A stretch of DNA of 64,000 nt from Methylobacterium radiodurans (lineage in GTDB: Bacteria; Pseudomonadota; Alphaproteobacteria; Rhizobiales; Beijerinckiaceae): assembly GCF_003173735.1 (NCBI RefSeq), contig NZ_CP029551.1:2814001-2878000 (forward strand), in the 5' to 3' direction. Position numbers and translations under genes: made by a program. This document shows positions 45,958 through 55,702 of this stretch, piece after piece. The first letter of the stretch is position 1; each line of letters begins with the position of its first letter. Under the pieces are notes generated by a model. That model ran no database searches. It was not told the origin of the DNA and saw only the letters and a list, made by a program, of their open reading frames with translations.

Positions 45958-46084
45958 ACCGACGATCCACCGGGCGGGCACCCGCTCGCCCGGCGGCAAG
46001 CACGACTGCGCGCCGGCGCCGATGCGCCGGGTCGCACGGGGTCGGACCGATCCCGTGCACGGATGATGAGAAACGACGTGTGAG

Positions 46085-47053
46085 ATGATTGCCCAGACGA
46101 ACGGTCACGCGGTCCCCGCCGAGGGTGCCGGCCCGCGCCACTTCCTCGACCTGAAGGACCTCTCGGCGGAGACGCTGCGCGCCGTGCTCGACGCGAGCGC
46201 CGCCATGAAGGCGCGCCGCCGCCGGGGCGAGCCCCCCGCCGAGCGCCCGCTCGCCGGCAAGTATCTCGGCATGGTGTTCGACCGGCCCTCGACCCGCACC
46301 CGTGTCTCCTTCGACGTCGCCATGCGCGACCTCGGCGGCGAGACCCTGATGCTGACGGGCAGCGAGATGCAGCTCGGCCGCGGCGAGACCATCGGTGATA
46401 CCGCGCAGGTGCTCTCCCGCTTCGTCGACGCGATCATGATCCGCATCCTCGACCACGGGCTGATGCTGGAACTCGCCGAGAACGCGACCGTGCCGGTAAT
46501 CAACGCGCTCACCAAGGTCTCGCATCCCTGCCAGATCATGGCCGACTTGCTGACCTTCGAGGAGCATCGCGGGCCGATCAAGGGCCGCACGGTGGCGTGG
46601 TCGGGCGACGGCAACAACGTGCTGGCGAGCTGGGTCCACGCCGCCGCGCGCTTCGACTTCACGCTGAACGTCGCGGCCCCGCCTGAACTGGCGCCGCCCG
46701 CCGCCGTGATGGCCTGGGCTAAGCAGGAAGGCGCGCGCGTCAACCTCACCACCGACGCCTTCGCGGCGGTGGACGGCGCCGACGCGGTGGTCACCGATTG
46801 CTGGGTCTCGATGGGCGACGAGGACGGCGAGCACCGCCACAACCTGCTCTCGCCCTATCAGGTCAACGCGGAGCTGATGGCGGCGGCGGCCAAGGACGCG
46901 ATCTTCATGCACTGCCTGCCCGCCCATCGCGGCGAGGAGGTGACGGCGGAGGTCATGGACGGCCCGCAATCCGTGGTGTTCGACGAGGCCGAGAACCGCC
47001 TGCACGCCCAGAAGGGCGTGCTGGCCTGGTGCCTCCGCGCGAACGGGCTCTGA
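46085..47053 (+). CDS. argF: Ornithine carbamoyltransferase
   Basis: A 322-residue anabolic OTCase that forms citrulline from ornithine and carbamoyl phosphate. Carbamoyl-phosphate motif STRTRVSFD, '[11 protein letters not shown]', ornithine-binding 'DCWVSMGDE' and '[12 protein letters not shown]' are all present. The first about 18 residues, before the core, are a short non-conserved extension. It lies between argD and hslO. The 127-bp gap upstream could hold an internal promoter, but none is obvious. Confidence 0.96.
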   Translation: MIAQTNGHAVPAEGAGPRHFLDLKDLSAETLRAVLDASAAMKARRRRGEPPAERPLAGKYLGMVFDRPSTRTRVSFDVAMRDLGGETLMLTGSEMQLGRGETIGDTAQVLSRFVDAIMIRILDHGLMLELAENATVPVINALTKVSHPCQIMADLLTFEEHRGPIKGRTVAWSGDGNNVLASWVHAAARFDFTLNVAAPPELAPPAAVMAWAKQEGARVNLTTDAFAAVDGADAVVTDCWVSMGDEDGEHRHNLLSPYQVNAELMAAAAKDAIFMHCLPAHRGEEVTAEVMDGPQSVVFDEAENRLHAQKGVLAWCLRANGL

Positions 47054-47233
47054 CGCGCGCCGATCCTCTCTCTGCCCGGGGGAGGGCGGCGCTCTCGCGA
47101 AAATCCGGCGGCAGCCCCATATGGGGGCCTCGTCGGGCAACGCGCCCGTCCCCCATCCCCCGGCCCGGCGCGCTGACCCAAAGCCCCTCCGTCGGGCGGC
47201 CGCGTTCGTGGCCGACGACCTCGCGGAGCAGGC

Positions 47234-48241
47234 ATGACGTCCGGAACCGAAGTCCAAACCAACGGCCACGCGGGCGGCGACGACGCCGTGCTGCCCTTCG
47301 CGGTCGAGGCCCTCGACGTGCGCGGGCGCGCTGTGCGGCTTGGGCCGTCGATCGACACCATCCTGCGCCGCCACGGCTATCCGGACCCGGTCGCGCGCCT
47401 CATCGGCGAGGCGGCGGCGCTGACCGTGCTGCTCGGCTCTTCGCTGAAGTTCGAGGGCCGCTTCCAGCTTCAGACCAAGACCGACGGGCCGGTCGCGATG
47501 ATCGTCGTGGACTTCGAGGCCCCCGACCGGCTCCGCGCCACCGCCCGCTTCGACGCGGAGCGGGTCGCCGCGCTCGGTGCCGGACCGCTGAAGGCGGCCG
47601 ACCTCGTCGGTCGCGGCCACCTCGCCATGACGATCGACCAGGGTTCGGCGGCCAGCCGCTACCAGGGCGTCGTCGCGCTGGAGGGCCAGAGCTTCGAGGA
47701 GGCGGCGCACCAGTATTTCCGCCAGTCCGAGCAGATCCCGACGCAGGTCCGGCTCGCGGTCGCCGAGGCCTTCGAGGACGGCGCGAGCCGCTGGCGTGCG
47801 GGCGGTCTGCTGGTGCAGTTCCTGCCGCAATCCATCGACCGCGCGCGGCTCGCCGACCTGCCACCGGGCGACGTCCCGGAGGGCCACGCGCATCTCGGGG
47901 AAGGCGCGCCCGAGGACGATGCCTGGGTTGAGGCCCGCTCGCTCACCGGCACGATCGAGGACCACGAGCTGGTCGATCCGAACCTGTCGAGCGAGAGCCT
48001 GCTCTACCGCCTGTTCCACGAGCGCGGGGTGCGGGTTTTCGAGGCGCAAGAGGTGCGCGAGACCTGCCGCTGCTCGCGCGAGCGGGTGATGGGCATGATC
48101 CGCTCTTTCACGCCTGAGGATCGCCGGGACATGGTGGCCGATGACGGGCGCATCGTGATCACCTGCGAGTTCTGCTCGCGCCGCTACGCGCTGGATCCGG
48201 CCGAGGTCGAGCGCGAGATCGCGGATCGCCCGGCCCAGTAA
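47234..48241 (+). CDS. hslO: Redox-regulated chaperonin Hsp33
   Basis: A 335-residue cytoplasmic holdase activated by oxidation. The C-terminal zinc switch is intact: CRC (in ETCRCSRERV) and CEFC (in ITCEFCSRRY), the CxC...CxxC arrangement of Hsp33. The N-terminal domain has 'LIGEAAALTVLLGSSLKFEG' and 'MIVVDFEAPDRLR'. It is the third gene after argD and argF, with a 180-bp gap in front, so it may have its own promoter. Confidence 0.95.
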   Translation: MTSGTEVQTNGHAGGDDAVLPFAVEALDVRGRAVRLGPSIDTILRRHGYPDPVARLIGEAAALTVLLGSSLKFEGRFQLQTKTDGPVAMIVVDFEAPDRLRATARFDAERVAALGAGPLKAADLVGRGHLAMTIDQGSAASRYQGVVALEGQSFEEAAHQYFRQSEQIPTQVRLAVAEAFEDGASRWRAGGLLVQFLPQSIDRARLADLPPGDVPEGHAHLGEGAPEDDAWVEARSLTGTIEDHELVDPNLSSESLLYRLFHERGVRVFEAQEVRETCRCSRERVMGMIRSFTPEDRRDMVADDGRIVITCEFCSRRYALDPAEVEREIADRPAQ

Positions 48242-48362
48242 CCGTCCGCGAATAGCCAAGCTTTCGCGACTGATGAGGCCAACATCGGAGGCTCACTTTT
48301 CGCGTGAACCCTTTCGGGTTCTGCGACGTTTCGAGGCGTCTCAGAATTCCGGAGGAAACACG

Positions 48363-49577
48363 ATGAACAAGATTGCGGTGGGCCTCGCGGCCCTTCTGTT
48401 CAGCACCTCGGTCTACGCGCAGAACGCGGCCGGCACGGCCGGCGGCGAGGCCGGGGCGCGGGGGGGCGCCGCCGGGTCGAGCATGAAGGCCGGCGGCGGC
48501 GCGGAGGCCCGGGGCGGGGCGGAGCGCGGCGGCATGGAGCGCGGCTCCGGCGCGATGGGGCAGGGCGCCGAGGCGCGTGGCGGCGAGGCGGCTCGCGGCG
48601 GAGCGGACCGGGGCGCGACGGCCGAGCGCGGCGGTGAGCGCGGCGAGGCTCGTGACGGTGCACGGGCCGAGGGCCGCGGCAACCGCGACGGCGACCGGGC
48701 CGAGCGTGGCGAGGTGCGGGGTGAGCGCGGCGCGCGCGACGAGCGCCGCAGCGAGGTTCGCGGCCGGTCCGACGTGAGCTCCCGCACCGACATCCGCAGC
48801 CGCACGAACGTGGTCGACGGCGGCTTTCGCCGCGAGGGCCGCTACGTCTTCATCGGCGGCCGCCGGGTGGTCTACGGCTCGCCCGAGTACCGCCGCCTGA
48901 TCGTCACCGAGCACCGCAGCGGCCCGCGGGAGCGCTACGTCGTGATCCGCGGCCAGCGCGTCCTCTACGGCTCGCCCGAGTATCGCCGCCTGGTCGCCGT
49001 GAAGGGCGGCACGCGCGAGCGCTACGTGGTGATCCGCGGCCAGCGTGTGCTCTACGGCTCGCCCGAGTACCGCCGTCTCGTCAGCGTCCGGGAGACCGGC
49101 CCGCGCGAGCGCTACGTCGTGGTCCGCGGCCAGCGCGTCCTCTACGGCTCGCCGGAGTATCGTCGCCTGACGGTCAGCACCAGCGAGCGCCGCGGCGGGA
49201 CCATCAATGCGGGCTTCAGCGAGCGCAGCCGCACCGACGTGCGGGCGGACCGCGCGGAGCGCAATGAGCGGGGCTTCGGCCGCGATGCCGAGCGCCGGGA
49301 CGGGCGTAACGAGGGCCGCGACCGCGCCGGGATGGAGGCGCGCGAGCAGAACGGCGCCCGCAACGCCGGCATGCGCGAGCAGGGCGGTCGCGACGGCGGC
49401 ATGCGCAACGTCTCCGACCGGAGCGAGCGCGGCGGCATGGGCGAGAACCGCGGCGGCGCCGAGCGCGGCGGCATGAATGCCGGCGGCCGCCAGGGCATGC
49501 AGGGTGGCGGCATGCAGGGCGGCGCGGGCGCCGGCCGAGAGACCGGAGCCGGCGGCAACATGGGCGGCCGCAACTGA
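48363..49577 (+). CDS. Secreted Gly/Arg/Glu-rich protein with four tandem YGSPEYRRL repeats
   Basis: A 404-residue protein with a signal peptide (MNKIAVGLAALLFSTSVYA) and a strong GGAGGAAA ribosome-binding site. Residues about 20-155 and 285-404 are low complexity, rich in Gly, Arg, Glu and Ala (for example AERGGERGEARDG). The centre (about 158-270) has four repeats of roughly 30 residues with core RYVVIRGQRVLYGSPEYRRL, the first copy diverged (RYVFIGGRRVVYGSPEYRRL). No Cys is visible. I do not recognise the family; the arrangement suggests an exported, highly charged structural or matrix protein. It is monocistronic with a strong terminator. Confidence 0.8.
   Translation: MNKIAVGLAALLFSTSVYAQNAAGTAGGEAGARGGAAGSSMKAGGGAEARGGAERGGMERGSGAMGQGAEARGGEAARGGADRGATAERGGERGEARDGARAEGRGNRDGDRAERGEVRGERGARDERRSEVRGRSDVSSRTDIRSRTNVVDGGFRREGRYVFIGGRRVVYGSPEYRRLIVTEHRSGPRERYVVIRGQRVLYGSPEYRRLVAVKGGTRERYVVIRGQRVLYGSPEYRRLVSVRETGPRERYVVVRGQRVLYGSPEYRRLTVSTSERRGGTINAGFSERSRTDVRADRAERNERGFGRDAERRDGRNEGRDRAGMEAREQNGARNAGMREQGGRDGGMRNVSDRSERGGMGENRGGAERGGMNAGGRQGMQGGGMQGGAGAGRETGAGGNMGGRN
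48838..49170 (+). repeat. Four in-frame tandem repeats within the secreted protein gene
   Basis: Units are about 84-90 bp, each encoding (R)RYVVIRGQRVLYGSPEYRRL plus a short variable linker. Copies 2-4 are nearly identical at protein level and close at DNA level, and copy 1 is degenerate. This is the pattern of internal duplication by recombination. Confidence 0.85.
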
Positions 49578-49598
49578 GCCGACGCATCGGGATCGAAG

Positions 49599-49628
49599 GG
49601 GAGGCGCCGGCAACGGCGCCTCCCTTTT
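49599..49628. terminator. Strong terminator with GCAA tetraloop between convergent genes
   Basis: A perfect 11-bp stem (49599-49609 with 49614-49624) carries a GNRA-type GCAA loop and is followed by TTTT. It lies after the repeat-protein gene and before the speG stop, so it can serve both directions. Confidence 0.85.
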
Positions 49629-49633
49629 CGTGT

Positions 49634-50197
49634 TCAGGTCTTCAGCACCGGCTCGGCGATGTCGCCGCTGCCGCGGCTGGCCAAGTATTCGGGCTGGAAC
49701 AGGCACATCCGCACCGCGTCCCGATAGCGGCCGTTCATGAAGAACTCGTCCTTCAGCACGCCCTCGGGCCGGAAGCCGCAGCGCTCGTAGATGTGCACCG
49801 CCCGCTTGTTGTCCTTGTCCACGTGCAGGTAGAGCTTGTGGATGTTGAGCACGCTGAAGGCGTAGTCGATCGCGACGCGCGTCGCCTGCCAGGCGTAGCC
49901 GCGGCCCTGGAAGCCCGGATGCACGGCGATCTGGAATTCGCAGCGCCGGTGCAGGTGGTTGATCTCCACGAGCTCGACCATGCCGGCCCGCTCGTTGCCG
50001 TCGTTGGCGATGATGAAGCGCCGCTCGGTCTGGTTGTGGATGTTGCGCTCGTAGAGCTGCGCCAGCTCGGCAAAGGACTCGTAGGCCTCCTCGAACCAGT
50101 AGCGCATGATGCTGTCGTTGTTGTTGAGCTGGTGCACGAAGAGCAGGTCCTCGCGCTCCAGAGGGCGCAGCTTCACCCGGTCGGGCGGCGGTTTCAT
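49634..50197 (-). CDS. speG: Spermidine N1-acetyltransferase
   Basis: A 187-residue GNAT protein, near-identical in length and pattern to E. coli SpeG: '[20 protein letters not shown]' at the start, '[12 protein letters not shown]', [20 protein letters not shown] (acetyl-CoA loop) and [19 protein letters not shown]. SpeG acetylates spermidine and spermine to detoxify excess polyamine. Its ATG overlaps the argE-like stop by 4 bp, so the two are translationally coupled. Confidence 0.93.
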   Translation of the reverse strand: MKPPPDRVKLRPLEREDLLFVHQLNNNDSIMRYWFEEAYESFAELAQLYERNIHNQTERRFIIANDGNERAGMVELVEINHLHRRCEFQIAVHPGFQGRGYAWQATRVAIDYAFSVLNIHKLYLHVDKDNKRAVHIYERCGFRPEGVLKDEFFMNGRYRDAVRMCLFQPEYLASRGSGDIAEPVLKT

Positions 50198-51360
50198 CGG
50201 CAGCACTCCGCGATCAGGCGGCGCAGGAAGGCCTCGCCCTGGCCAAGCGCCGCCAGCGTGATGAACTCGTCCGGCTGGTGCGCCTGATCGATGGAGCCGG
50301 GCCCGCACACGACGGTCGGGATTCCCGTTGCCTGGAAGCGCCCGGCCTCGGTGGCGTAGGGCACCGAGACCGTCCGGTTGCGCCTGGCTGCCCGCAGGGC
50401 GAGCCGCTCGGCCTCGGAGCCGGGCTCCGGCGCGAGGCCCGGCACCGCCACCTCCTCCAGGGTCTCGATGCGCCCGTAATCGCCGTAGCGGTTGAGCCGC
50501 TCGGCGGTGACGCGCGCCACCGCCGCGCCGAACAGGGCCGGGATCTCGGCCGGGTCGAGGTCGGGCAGGCCGCGATACTCCCAGTTGAAGCTGCAGACCT
50601 TCGGCAGGATGTTGCGGGCCGTGCCGCCCTGGATCGTGCCGACATGGACCGTCGAGAAGGGCGGATCGAACCGGCCCGAGGGATCGCCCCGCCCGATCAT
50701 CGTGTCGGCGATGCCGTTGAGCGCGGCGACGAGATCACCGGCCGCCATCACGGCGTTGGCGCCGAGCATGGGCTTGGAAGAATGCGCCTCGTGCCCGTGC
50801 ACCGTGGTCAGGCAGGTCACCACGCTCTTGTGCGCGTCGGCGACCTCAAGGTTCGTGGGCTCGCCGACGATCACGGCACCGGGCCGCGGCAGGTCGCGGC
50901 CGAAGACCGCAATCGTGTCCGCGACGCCGAGGCAGGTCGTCTCCTCGTCGTAGGAGAGCAGGATGTGGATCGGCCGCCGCAGGTCCGCCGCCAGCATCTC
51001 CGGAACGAGCGCCAGCGCCAGCGCGCAGAAGCCCTTCATGTCGACCGCGCCTCGTCCGTAGGCGCGCCCGTCCGCGACCCGCAGGGTGAAGGGGTCGGCG
51101 CTCCAGCTCTGGCCCGCCACCGGCACCACGTCGGTGTGGCCGGAGAGGACGACGCCGCCGTCTACCTCCGGCCCCAGCGTCGCGAACAGGGCGGCCTTAT
51201 CGCCGGCCACATTCGGCACTGTCACGTAGCGGACGCCCCAGCCATCGAGATAGGCAGAGACCCAGGCGATCAGGTCCAGGTTCGACTTGCTGCTCTCGGT
51301 GTCGAACGCGACGAGCCGGGCGAGCAGATCGAGGGGTTCGAGCCGGTCACCGGTCCGCAT
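50194..51360 (-). CDS. argE: Acetylornithine deacetylase-like M20 peptidase
   Basis: A 388-residue M20 metal hydrolase. Metal motifs are '[10 protein letters not shown]', '[11 protein letters not shown]', '[11 protein letters not shown]' (Glu-Glu) and the C-terminal [10 protein letters not shown]. It is annotated as ArgE, which releases acetate from N-acetylornithine, though many alphaproteobacteria recycle acetyl via ArgJ. Coupling to speG (4-bp overlap) raises the possibility that it also acts on acetylated polyamines. The ATG at 51360 fits the family length. Confidence 0.88.
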   Translation of the reverse strand: MRTGDRLEPLDLLARLVAFDTESSKSNLDLIAWVSAYLDGWGVRYVTVPNVAGDKAALFATLGPEVDGGVVLSGHTDVVPVAGQSWSADPFTLRVADGRAYGRGAVDMKGFCALALALVPEMLAADLRRPIHILLSYDEETTCLGVADTIAVFGRDLPRPGAVIVGEPTNLEVADAHKSVVTCLTTVHGHEAHSSKPMLGANAVMAAGDLVAALNGIADTMIGRGDPSGRFDPPFSTVHVGTIQGGTARNILPKVCSFNWEYRGLPDLDPAEIPALFGAAVARVTAERLNRYGDYGRIETLEEVAVPGLAPEPGSEAERLALRAARRNRTVSVPYATEAGRFQATGIPTVVCGPGSIDQAHQPDEFITLAALGQGEAFLRRLIAECCR

Positions 51361-51418
51361 GGGGCGTTCTTCCTCGGGCGCGTCCTGCCCGCACGGGTGC
51401 TGCGCACATGCGCCCGGT

Positions 51419-51811
51419 TCAGTGCAGGCTGCGGCGCACGTGCGGGCTGTCGAGGGAGAAGGCGGGGATCTCGGCCTCGAAGCTCTCGCCGGCCACCGTC
51501 GCCATGGTGTAGCTGCCGGCCATCAGGCCGTCGGGCGTCGTGAGCGGGCAGCCGCTCGTGTAGCTGAAGGACTCGCCCGGCTCCAGCACCGGCTGCTTGC
51601 CGACGACGCCGGTGCCACGCACCTCCTGGCACGCCCCGCGCCCGTCGATGATCCGCCAGTGGCGAGCGCGCAGCTGAACCTGCTCGTCGCCGTTGTTCAC
51701 GATCTCGACCGTGTAGGCGAAGAAGTAGCGGCTCTCGCCGGGGGAAGACTCTTCCTCGACGAAACGGGGCATGACGGTCACGCTGATTCCGCGCGTCTCT
51801 GCCTTGTACAT
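51419..51811 (-). CDS. apaG: ApaG (Co2+/Mg2+ efflux-associated) protein
   Basis: A 130-residue FnIII-fold protein. Motifs typical of ApaG are 'YFFAYTVEIVNNGDEQVQL', 'ARHWRIIDGRGACQEVRGTG', 'VVGKQPVLEPGESFSYTSGC' and PHVRRSLH-like end. Its biochemical role is not established. The ATG at 51811 is used because the family N-terminus starts there; upstream in-frame sequence lacks homology. It is 58 bp before the argE-like gene in the same direction. Confidence 0.93.
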   Translation of the reverse strand: MYKAETRGISVTVMPRFVEEESSPGESRYFFAYTVEIVNNGDEQVQLRARHWRIIDGRGACQEVRGTGVVGKQPVLEPGESFSYTSGCPLTTPDGLMAGSYTMATVAGESFEAEIPAFSLDSPHVRRSLH

Positions 51812-51969
51812 CGTGCTGAAACGCCTCTCGCCGAGGAACTCCCCCAGGACCCCGCAGGGGGCATCGGGACCGATTCGGCGCCGCTTCTCCGCCCGGGGAG
51901 CCACGTGGTAGTTCTCGCCGGAATCGGCGTCAATCGCGGCGGAGTACGTCGCGGCGGGGCCGGGCACGG

Positions 51970-52383
51970 ATGAAGCGGGGCACCAGGATGCTGACAGGAC
52001 GCTGCCATTGCGGCGCGATCTCCTACGCGATGCCCTCGGAGGTCGTTCACAGCGCGCTGTGCCACTGCACGGATTGCCGCCGCCACGCGGGGGCACCGAT
52101 GGTGGCGTGGGCGATGGTGCCCGCGCAGTCCCTGCAGGTTACCGGGACGCCCACGACCTACCGCTCATCCGAGCACGGACGGCGGCTCTTCTGCGGCGCC
52201 TGCGGCACAGGCCTGTTCTACGTCAACGAGCACACGCTGCCGGGCATGATCGACGTGCAGACCGGCACCCTCGACGAGCCCGCGGCCCTGCCGCCGACCG
52301 CCCATATCCAGACCGCCGAGCGTCTCGCCTGGATGGCGGCGGCGAAGGACCTGCCGTCCTTCGCCCGCTTCCCCGAGGGCTGA
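51970..52383 (+). CDS. GFA/CENP-V family zinc-binding protein
   Basis: A 137-residue protein of the glutathione-dependent formaldehyde-activating enzyme family. Zinc-binding Cys pairs are visible: 'GRCHCGAISYAMP', 'ALCHCTDCRRHAGAP' and 'FCGACGTGLFYVNE'. Most family members' substrates are unknown; the GSH-formaldehyde role is proven for only a few. ATG codons at 51970 and 51988 are both possible. It is divergent from apaG. Confidence 0.88.
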   Translation: MKRGTRMLTGRCHCGAISYAMPSEVVHSALCHCTDCRRHAGAPMVAWAMVPAQSLQVTGTPTTYRSSEHGRRLFCGACGTGLFYVNEHTLPGMIDVQTGTLDEPAALPPTAHIQTAERLAWMAAAKDLPSFARFPEG

Positions 52384-52638
52384 TCCGGCGGCCGCCCGCT
52401 TGGCCGAGCGGTGCCCGCGTGGACGCCGAGCGGATGTCGGCCTCGACCCTCGGAAGGGTCTTCGACGATGCTCGGATCATCGGAAGATCCCGTGCCGTCG
52501 CGGGCGCCCCATCATTGTACAGCGAGCCGGCCCCCATCTCGCGGACACATGCCGTAGCGCCGCAGTCCCCCGCCCGCACGCATCCGAACCCGCCCTGTCG
52601 CGTTACCGGTTCGTTCGAGCGGGGGAACATCAGTCCAG

Positions 52639-53604
52639 ATGGAGCGCGACAGCGTCATCGTCGGCATTCACGGCTTGGCCAACAAGCCGCCCGTCGATGA
52701 GAAGACGCGCTGGTGGCGGACCGCGATCGCCGAGGGACTAGCTGGTACGGGGCCGACCACGGATCCGGTCTTCTCCTTCGCCTTCGTTTACTGGGCCGAT
52801 CTCCGTTACGACACGCCCTTGTCGGACGAGAGCAACCGGGAGCCCTATCGTCCCCGCGACGAGGCCGGGGCACCGCAGGAGGGCGAGGCGGCGTCCGCGA
52901 TCACCGCGAAGGACGCGCTGGCGCCGGTCTATGCCGGCATCGACCGCATCGAGGAGGCGACGGGCCTCACGCTGGTAGACGACCTGATCCTCGAACACCG
53001 CTTCGACGACCTCTGGCACTATCACGGCGAGCGGCGCTTCGCGCGCGAGGTCCGCGACCGGCTGGCCGAGCGCCTGAGAGCGTACCGGAACCGCCGCATC
53101 CTGCTCGTCGCGCACTCGATGGGCTCGGTCGTCGCGTACGACGTGCTACGCACGCTTGAGCGCGAGGATCCGGTCCTGCGCGTGGCGCACCTCGTCACGA
53201 TGGGCTCGCCCCTGGGGCTGGCGAAGGTGAAGCTCAAGTTCGAGGCCGAGCACGGAGCCCTGCGGGTGCCGAACAACGTCTCGGCCTGGACGAATCTCGC
53301 CGACGGGAACGACATCGTCTCGATCATGGGCGCGCTGGACGCGGACTACGCGGAGAGTGATGCTGGTATCAGTCTCGTCGACAAGCGGGTCGTCAACGAT
53401 TTCCGGCGCCTCGACGGCGAGCCGAACCACCACAAATCCTACGGTTACCTGCGAACGCCAGAATTCGCGTCCATCGCTCGCGCCTATACCGCCGCCCCGC
53501 ACGACATCGGTGCAGGCGCAGAGGGCATCCGGGCCGCAGGGGCGGAGCCCGCAACAGCCCGTCAGTGTCGGGCGACGCCATCACGGAACAGCGAATGCCG
53601 TTGA
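52639..53604 (+). CDS. Alpha/beta hydrolase (lipase/serine-esterase-like)
   Basis: A 321-residue cytoplasmic protein. It opens with a strand and oxyanion region (VIVGIHGLANKPP) and has the nucleophile elbow VAHSMGSVVAYD. Further features are 'MGSPLGLAKVKLK', 'NNVSAWTNLADGNDIVS' and a late His region 'NHHKSYGYL'. The catalytic acid and His cannot be confirmed by eye. The last about 35 residues are low complexity and may be non-conserved. A GGGGGA ribosome-binding site lies in the 255-bp gap upstream. The substrate is unknown. Confidence 0.8.
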   Translation: MERDSVIVGIHGLANKPPVDEKTRWWRTAIAEGLAGTGPTTDPVFSFAFVYWADLRYDTPLSDESNREPYRPRDEAGAPQEGEAASAITAKDALAPVYAGIDRIEEATGLTLVDDLILEHRFDDLWHYHGERRFAREVRDRLAERLRAYRNRRILLVAHSMGSVVAYDVLRTLEREDPVLRVAHLVTMGSPLGLAKVKLKFEAEHGALRVPNNVSAWTNLADGNDIVSIMGALDADYAESDAGISLVDKRVVNDFRRLDGEPNHHKSYGYLRTPEFASIARAYTAAPHDIGAGAEGIRAAGAEPATARQCRATPSRNSECR

Positions 53605-53620
53605 TGGATACAACCACAGA

Positions 53621-53640
53621 TTTCAAAATCAATATTGAAA
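53621..53640. promoter_or_regulatory. AT-rich palindrome upstream of the chemotaxis receptor
   Basis: TTTCAA and TTGAAA arms flank 8 nt (aatcaata), about 90 bp before the receptor ATG, in a strikingly AT-rich patch. It may be an operator or upstream activating site. Nothing names the factor. Confidence 0.3.
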
Positions 53641-53728
53641 TGTCGCATCAAGGCAGGAATCGCCGTATATTTAGGTCAACATTAACGTCCCCAACCGAGG
53701 ATGCGCAAAACCGTTCGGTGAGGGGCGC

Positions 53729-55399
53729 ATGGGCATCAGGATCTCGCACGCACTTCGGGGAGCGATCGCGCTCCTTGCTGTGTGCATACTCGCTCAAGGT
53801 GTGCTCAGCACCGTGCAGTTGCGCGCGGTGTACGGCAACGCCCTGGAGATATCAGAGAACTGGATGCCGAGCGTGCGCGAGCTTGGCGAGCTGAAGTACA
53901 AGGTCGCCCGTCTGCGGACGGTGGATGCGCGCTACGTCACGGGTATCGAGCCTGTGAGCGAGCTCAACGCGGCCTCGGACTTGCGCCTGAAAGAGGTGGA
54001 AGAGGTCGCCAAGCGGTACGAGAAGCTGATCTCGAGCGCGGAGGAGCGCGCGCTCTGGGAAACCTTCGGGACGAGCTGGACAGCCTATCTCGCGCAGAGA
54101 ACGAAGTTGATCGCCTCCGCCGAGTCGAAGAGCCAGAATGCCCTGAACGACATCTTCCAGGATTCGCGCAAGAACTTCAACGCTGCCCTCGACGCGCTCG
54201 ATCGCGACACGCTCCTGAACGTCGCCGGCGGCGACAAAGCCCGCGCCGTCGCGGAGGCGACCTACGGCTCGGGAATGTGGTTCACGCTCCTGCTCTGCGG
54301 CGCGGCGCTGATCGTTGCTCTCGCGGGCATCCTCTACGTTCTCGCCGGCGTCACCCGGCCGATCGATCGCCTGATCCTGCGAATGCGCGCGCTGGCTGCG
54401 GGCGACGTGGAGGCTCCGGTGCCCCACACCGATCGTGCCAACGAGATCGGCTCCATCGCGGGCGCCCTCGAAGCGTCGCGGCAGAACCTCATCCGGACCC
54501 GCCAGCTGGAAGCCGACACGGCGCTCGCCCGCGCCTCGGCGGAGGAACAGCGCCGGACCGGCATGCGCCAGATGGCGGACAGCTTCGAGGCGGCGGTCGG
54601 CGGCATCGTCGGCACGGTCTCCGCAGCGGCGGGCCAGTTGCAGGCTACCGCCCAGAGCATGAGCGCCACCGCCGACGAGACGGCCGCGCAATCGACCACG
54701 GTCGCTGCCGCGGCCGCTCAGGCGGCGGCCAACGTCACCACGGTCGCGGCGGCGACCGAGGAACTCGGCTCCTCGGTCGGCGAGATCGGCCGGCAGGTGG
54801 ACGGCTCCGCCGAACTCGCCCGACAGGCGGTCGGCGAGGCGGTGCAGACCTCCGCACTCGTACAAGAATTGAGCGGCGCGACCGCCCGCATCGGCGACGT
54901 GGTGGCGCTGATCTCGCAGATCGCGGGCCAGACCAATCTCCTGGCCTTGAACGCGACGATCGAGGCCGCGCGGGCCGGCGAGGCGGGGCGCGGCTTCGCG
55001 GTGGTGGCCGCCGAGGTCAAGGAACTCGCCAACCAGACCGCGCGCGCCACCGAGGAGATCACCAGCCAGATCGGCCGGATCCAGGGCGCGACCGGCGAGG
55101 CGGTCCGGGCCATTGGCGGCATCACGGGCCGGATCCGCGAGATCTCCGGCGTGGCGACCTCGATCGCGGCAGCGGTGGAGGAGCAGGGCGCGGCGACGCA
55201 GGAGATCGTGCGCAACGTCTCACAGGCCTCCGCCGGCACCACCCAGGTGACCACGAACATAGCGGGCGTGGCGGGAACGGCCGAGGAGACTGGCGCCGCT
55301 GCCGCCCAGGTGCTGGTCTCGGCCTCCGAGCTGTCGCGCCAGTCAGAGCACCTGAACGCCGAGGTGCGGCGCTTCCTCGCGACCGTGCGGGCCGCCTGA
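53729..55399 (+). CDS. Methyl-accepting chemotaxis protein
   Basis: A 556-residue transmembrane receptor. TM1 spans residues about 10-32, a four-helix-bundle periplasmic domain follows to about 185 ([16 protein letters not shown] is typical of the 4HB_MCP sensor), TM2 spans about 188-210, HAMP about 212-265, and then the signalling domain. The hairpin tip is '[20 protein letters not shown]' followed by '[20 protein letters not shown]'. No CheR/CheB pentapeptide is seen at the C-terminus. The ligand is unknown. The start follows GAGGGG. Confidence 0.93.
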   Translation: MGIRISHALRGAIALLAVCILAQGVLSTVQLRAVYGNALEISENWMPSVRELGELKYKVARLRTVDARYVTGIEPVSELNAASDLRLKEVEEVAKRYEKLISSAEERALWETFGTSWTAYLAQRTKLIASAESKSQNALNDIFQDSRKNFNAALDALDRDTLLNVAGGDKARAVAEATYGSGMWFTLLLCGAALIVALAGILYVLAGVTRPIDRLILRMRALAAGDVEAPVPHTDRANEIGSIAGALEASRQNLIRTRQLEADTALARASAEEQRRTGMRQMADSFEAAVGGIVGTVSAAAGQLQATAQSMSATADETAAQSTTVAAAAAQAAANVTTVAAATEELGSSVGEIGRQVDGSAELARQAVGEAVQTSALVQELSGATARIGDVVALISQIAGQTNLLALNATIEAARAGEAGRGFAVVAAEVKELANQTARATEEITSQIGRIQGATGEAVRAIGGITGRIREISGVATSIAAAVEEQGAATQEIVRNVSQASAGTTQVTTNIAGVAGTAEETGAAAAQVLVSASELSRQSEHLNAEVRRFLATVRAA

Positions 55400-55441
55400 T
55401 CGACCGCAAAGCGGAATCGATCGTCACTGGGATCCGTTCGC

Positions 55442-55469
55442 GGCCCGTCCCTGGCTACAGGGACGGGCC
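55442..55469. terminator. Bidirectional hairpin after the chemotaxis receptor
   Basis: A perfect 12-bp stem (GGCCCGTCCCTG with CAGGGACGGGCC) around GCTA lies between the receptor stop and the convergent small gene. It has no strong T tract on either side. Confidence 0.6.
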
Positions 55470-55483
55470 TGACGCGCTGGCCG

Positions 55484-55702
55484 TCAGCGGGCGATTGCCT
55501 CGGCGACGACCCGCGGGTTGGCCGGGGCTGCCGGGACGAGGCGCGGCGTGGTGGTCAGCTCGGAAGCGGGCCGGACCGCTGCCGTGGCGCGAGCCTGCTC
55601 GCGGTAGAGCGTGGGGGTGAGATCGATGCGCTCGCCCGCCGTCGCGGAACCCGCGACGGTGGCGGCAGCGACAGCGGCGAGAACGAGGGTACGGACGGTC
55701 AT
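55484..55702 (-). CDS. Small secreted protein of unknown function
   Basis: A 72-residue protein with a signal peptide (MTVRTLVLAAVAAATVAGSATA, cleaved before GERIDL). The mature 50 residues are Ala/Pro/Arg-rich, with no Cys and no recognised domain. The ATG at 55702 gives a proper signal peptide; the longer reading from 55777 does not. It converges with the chemotaxis receptor. Confidence 0.6.
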   Translation of the reverse strand: MTVRTLVLAAVAAATVAGSATAGERIDLTPTLYREQARATAAVRPASELTTTPRLVPAAPANPRVVAEAIAR

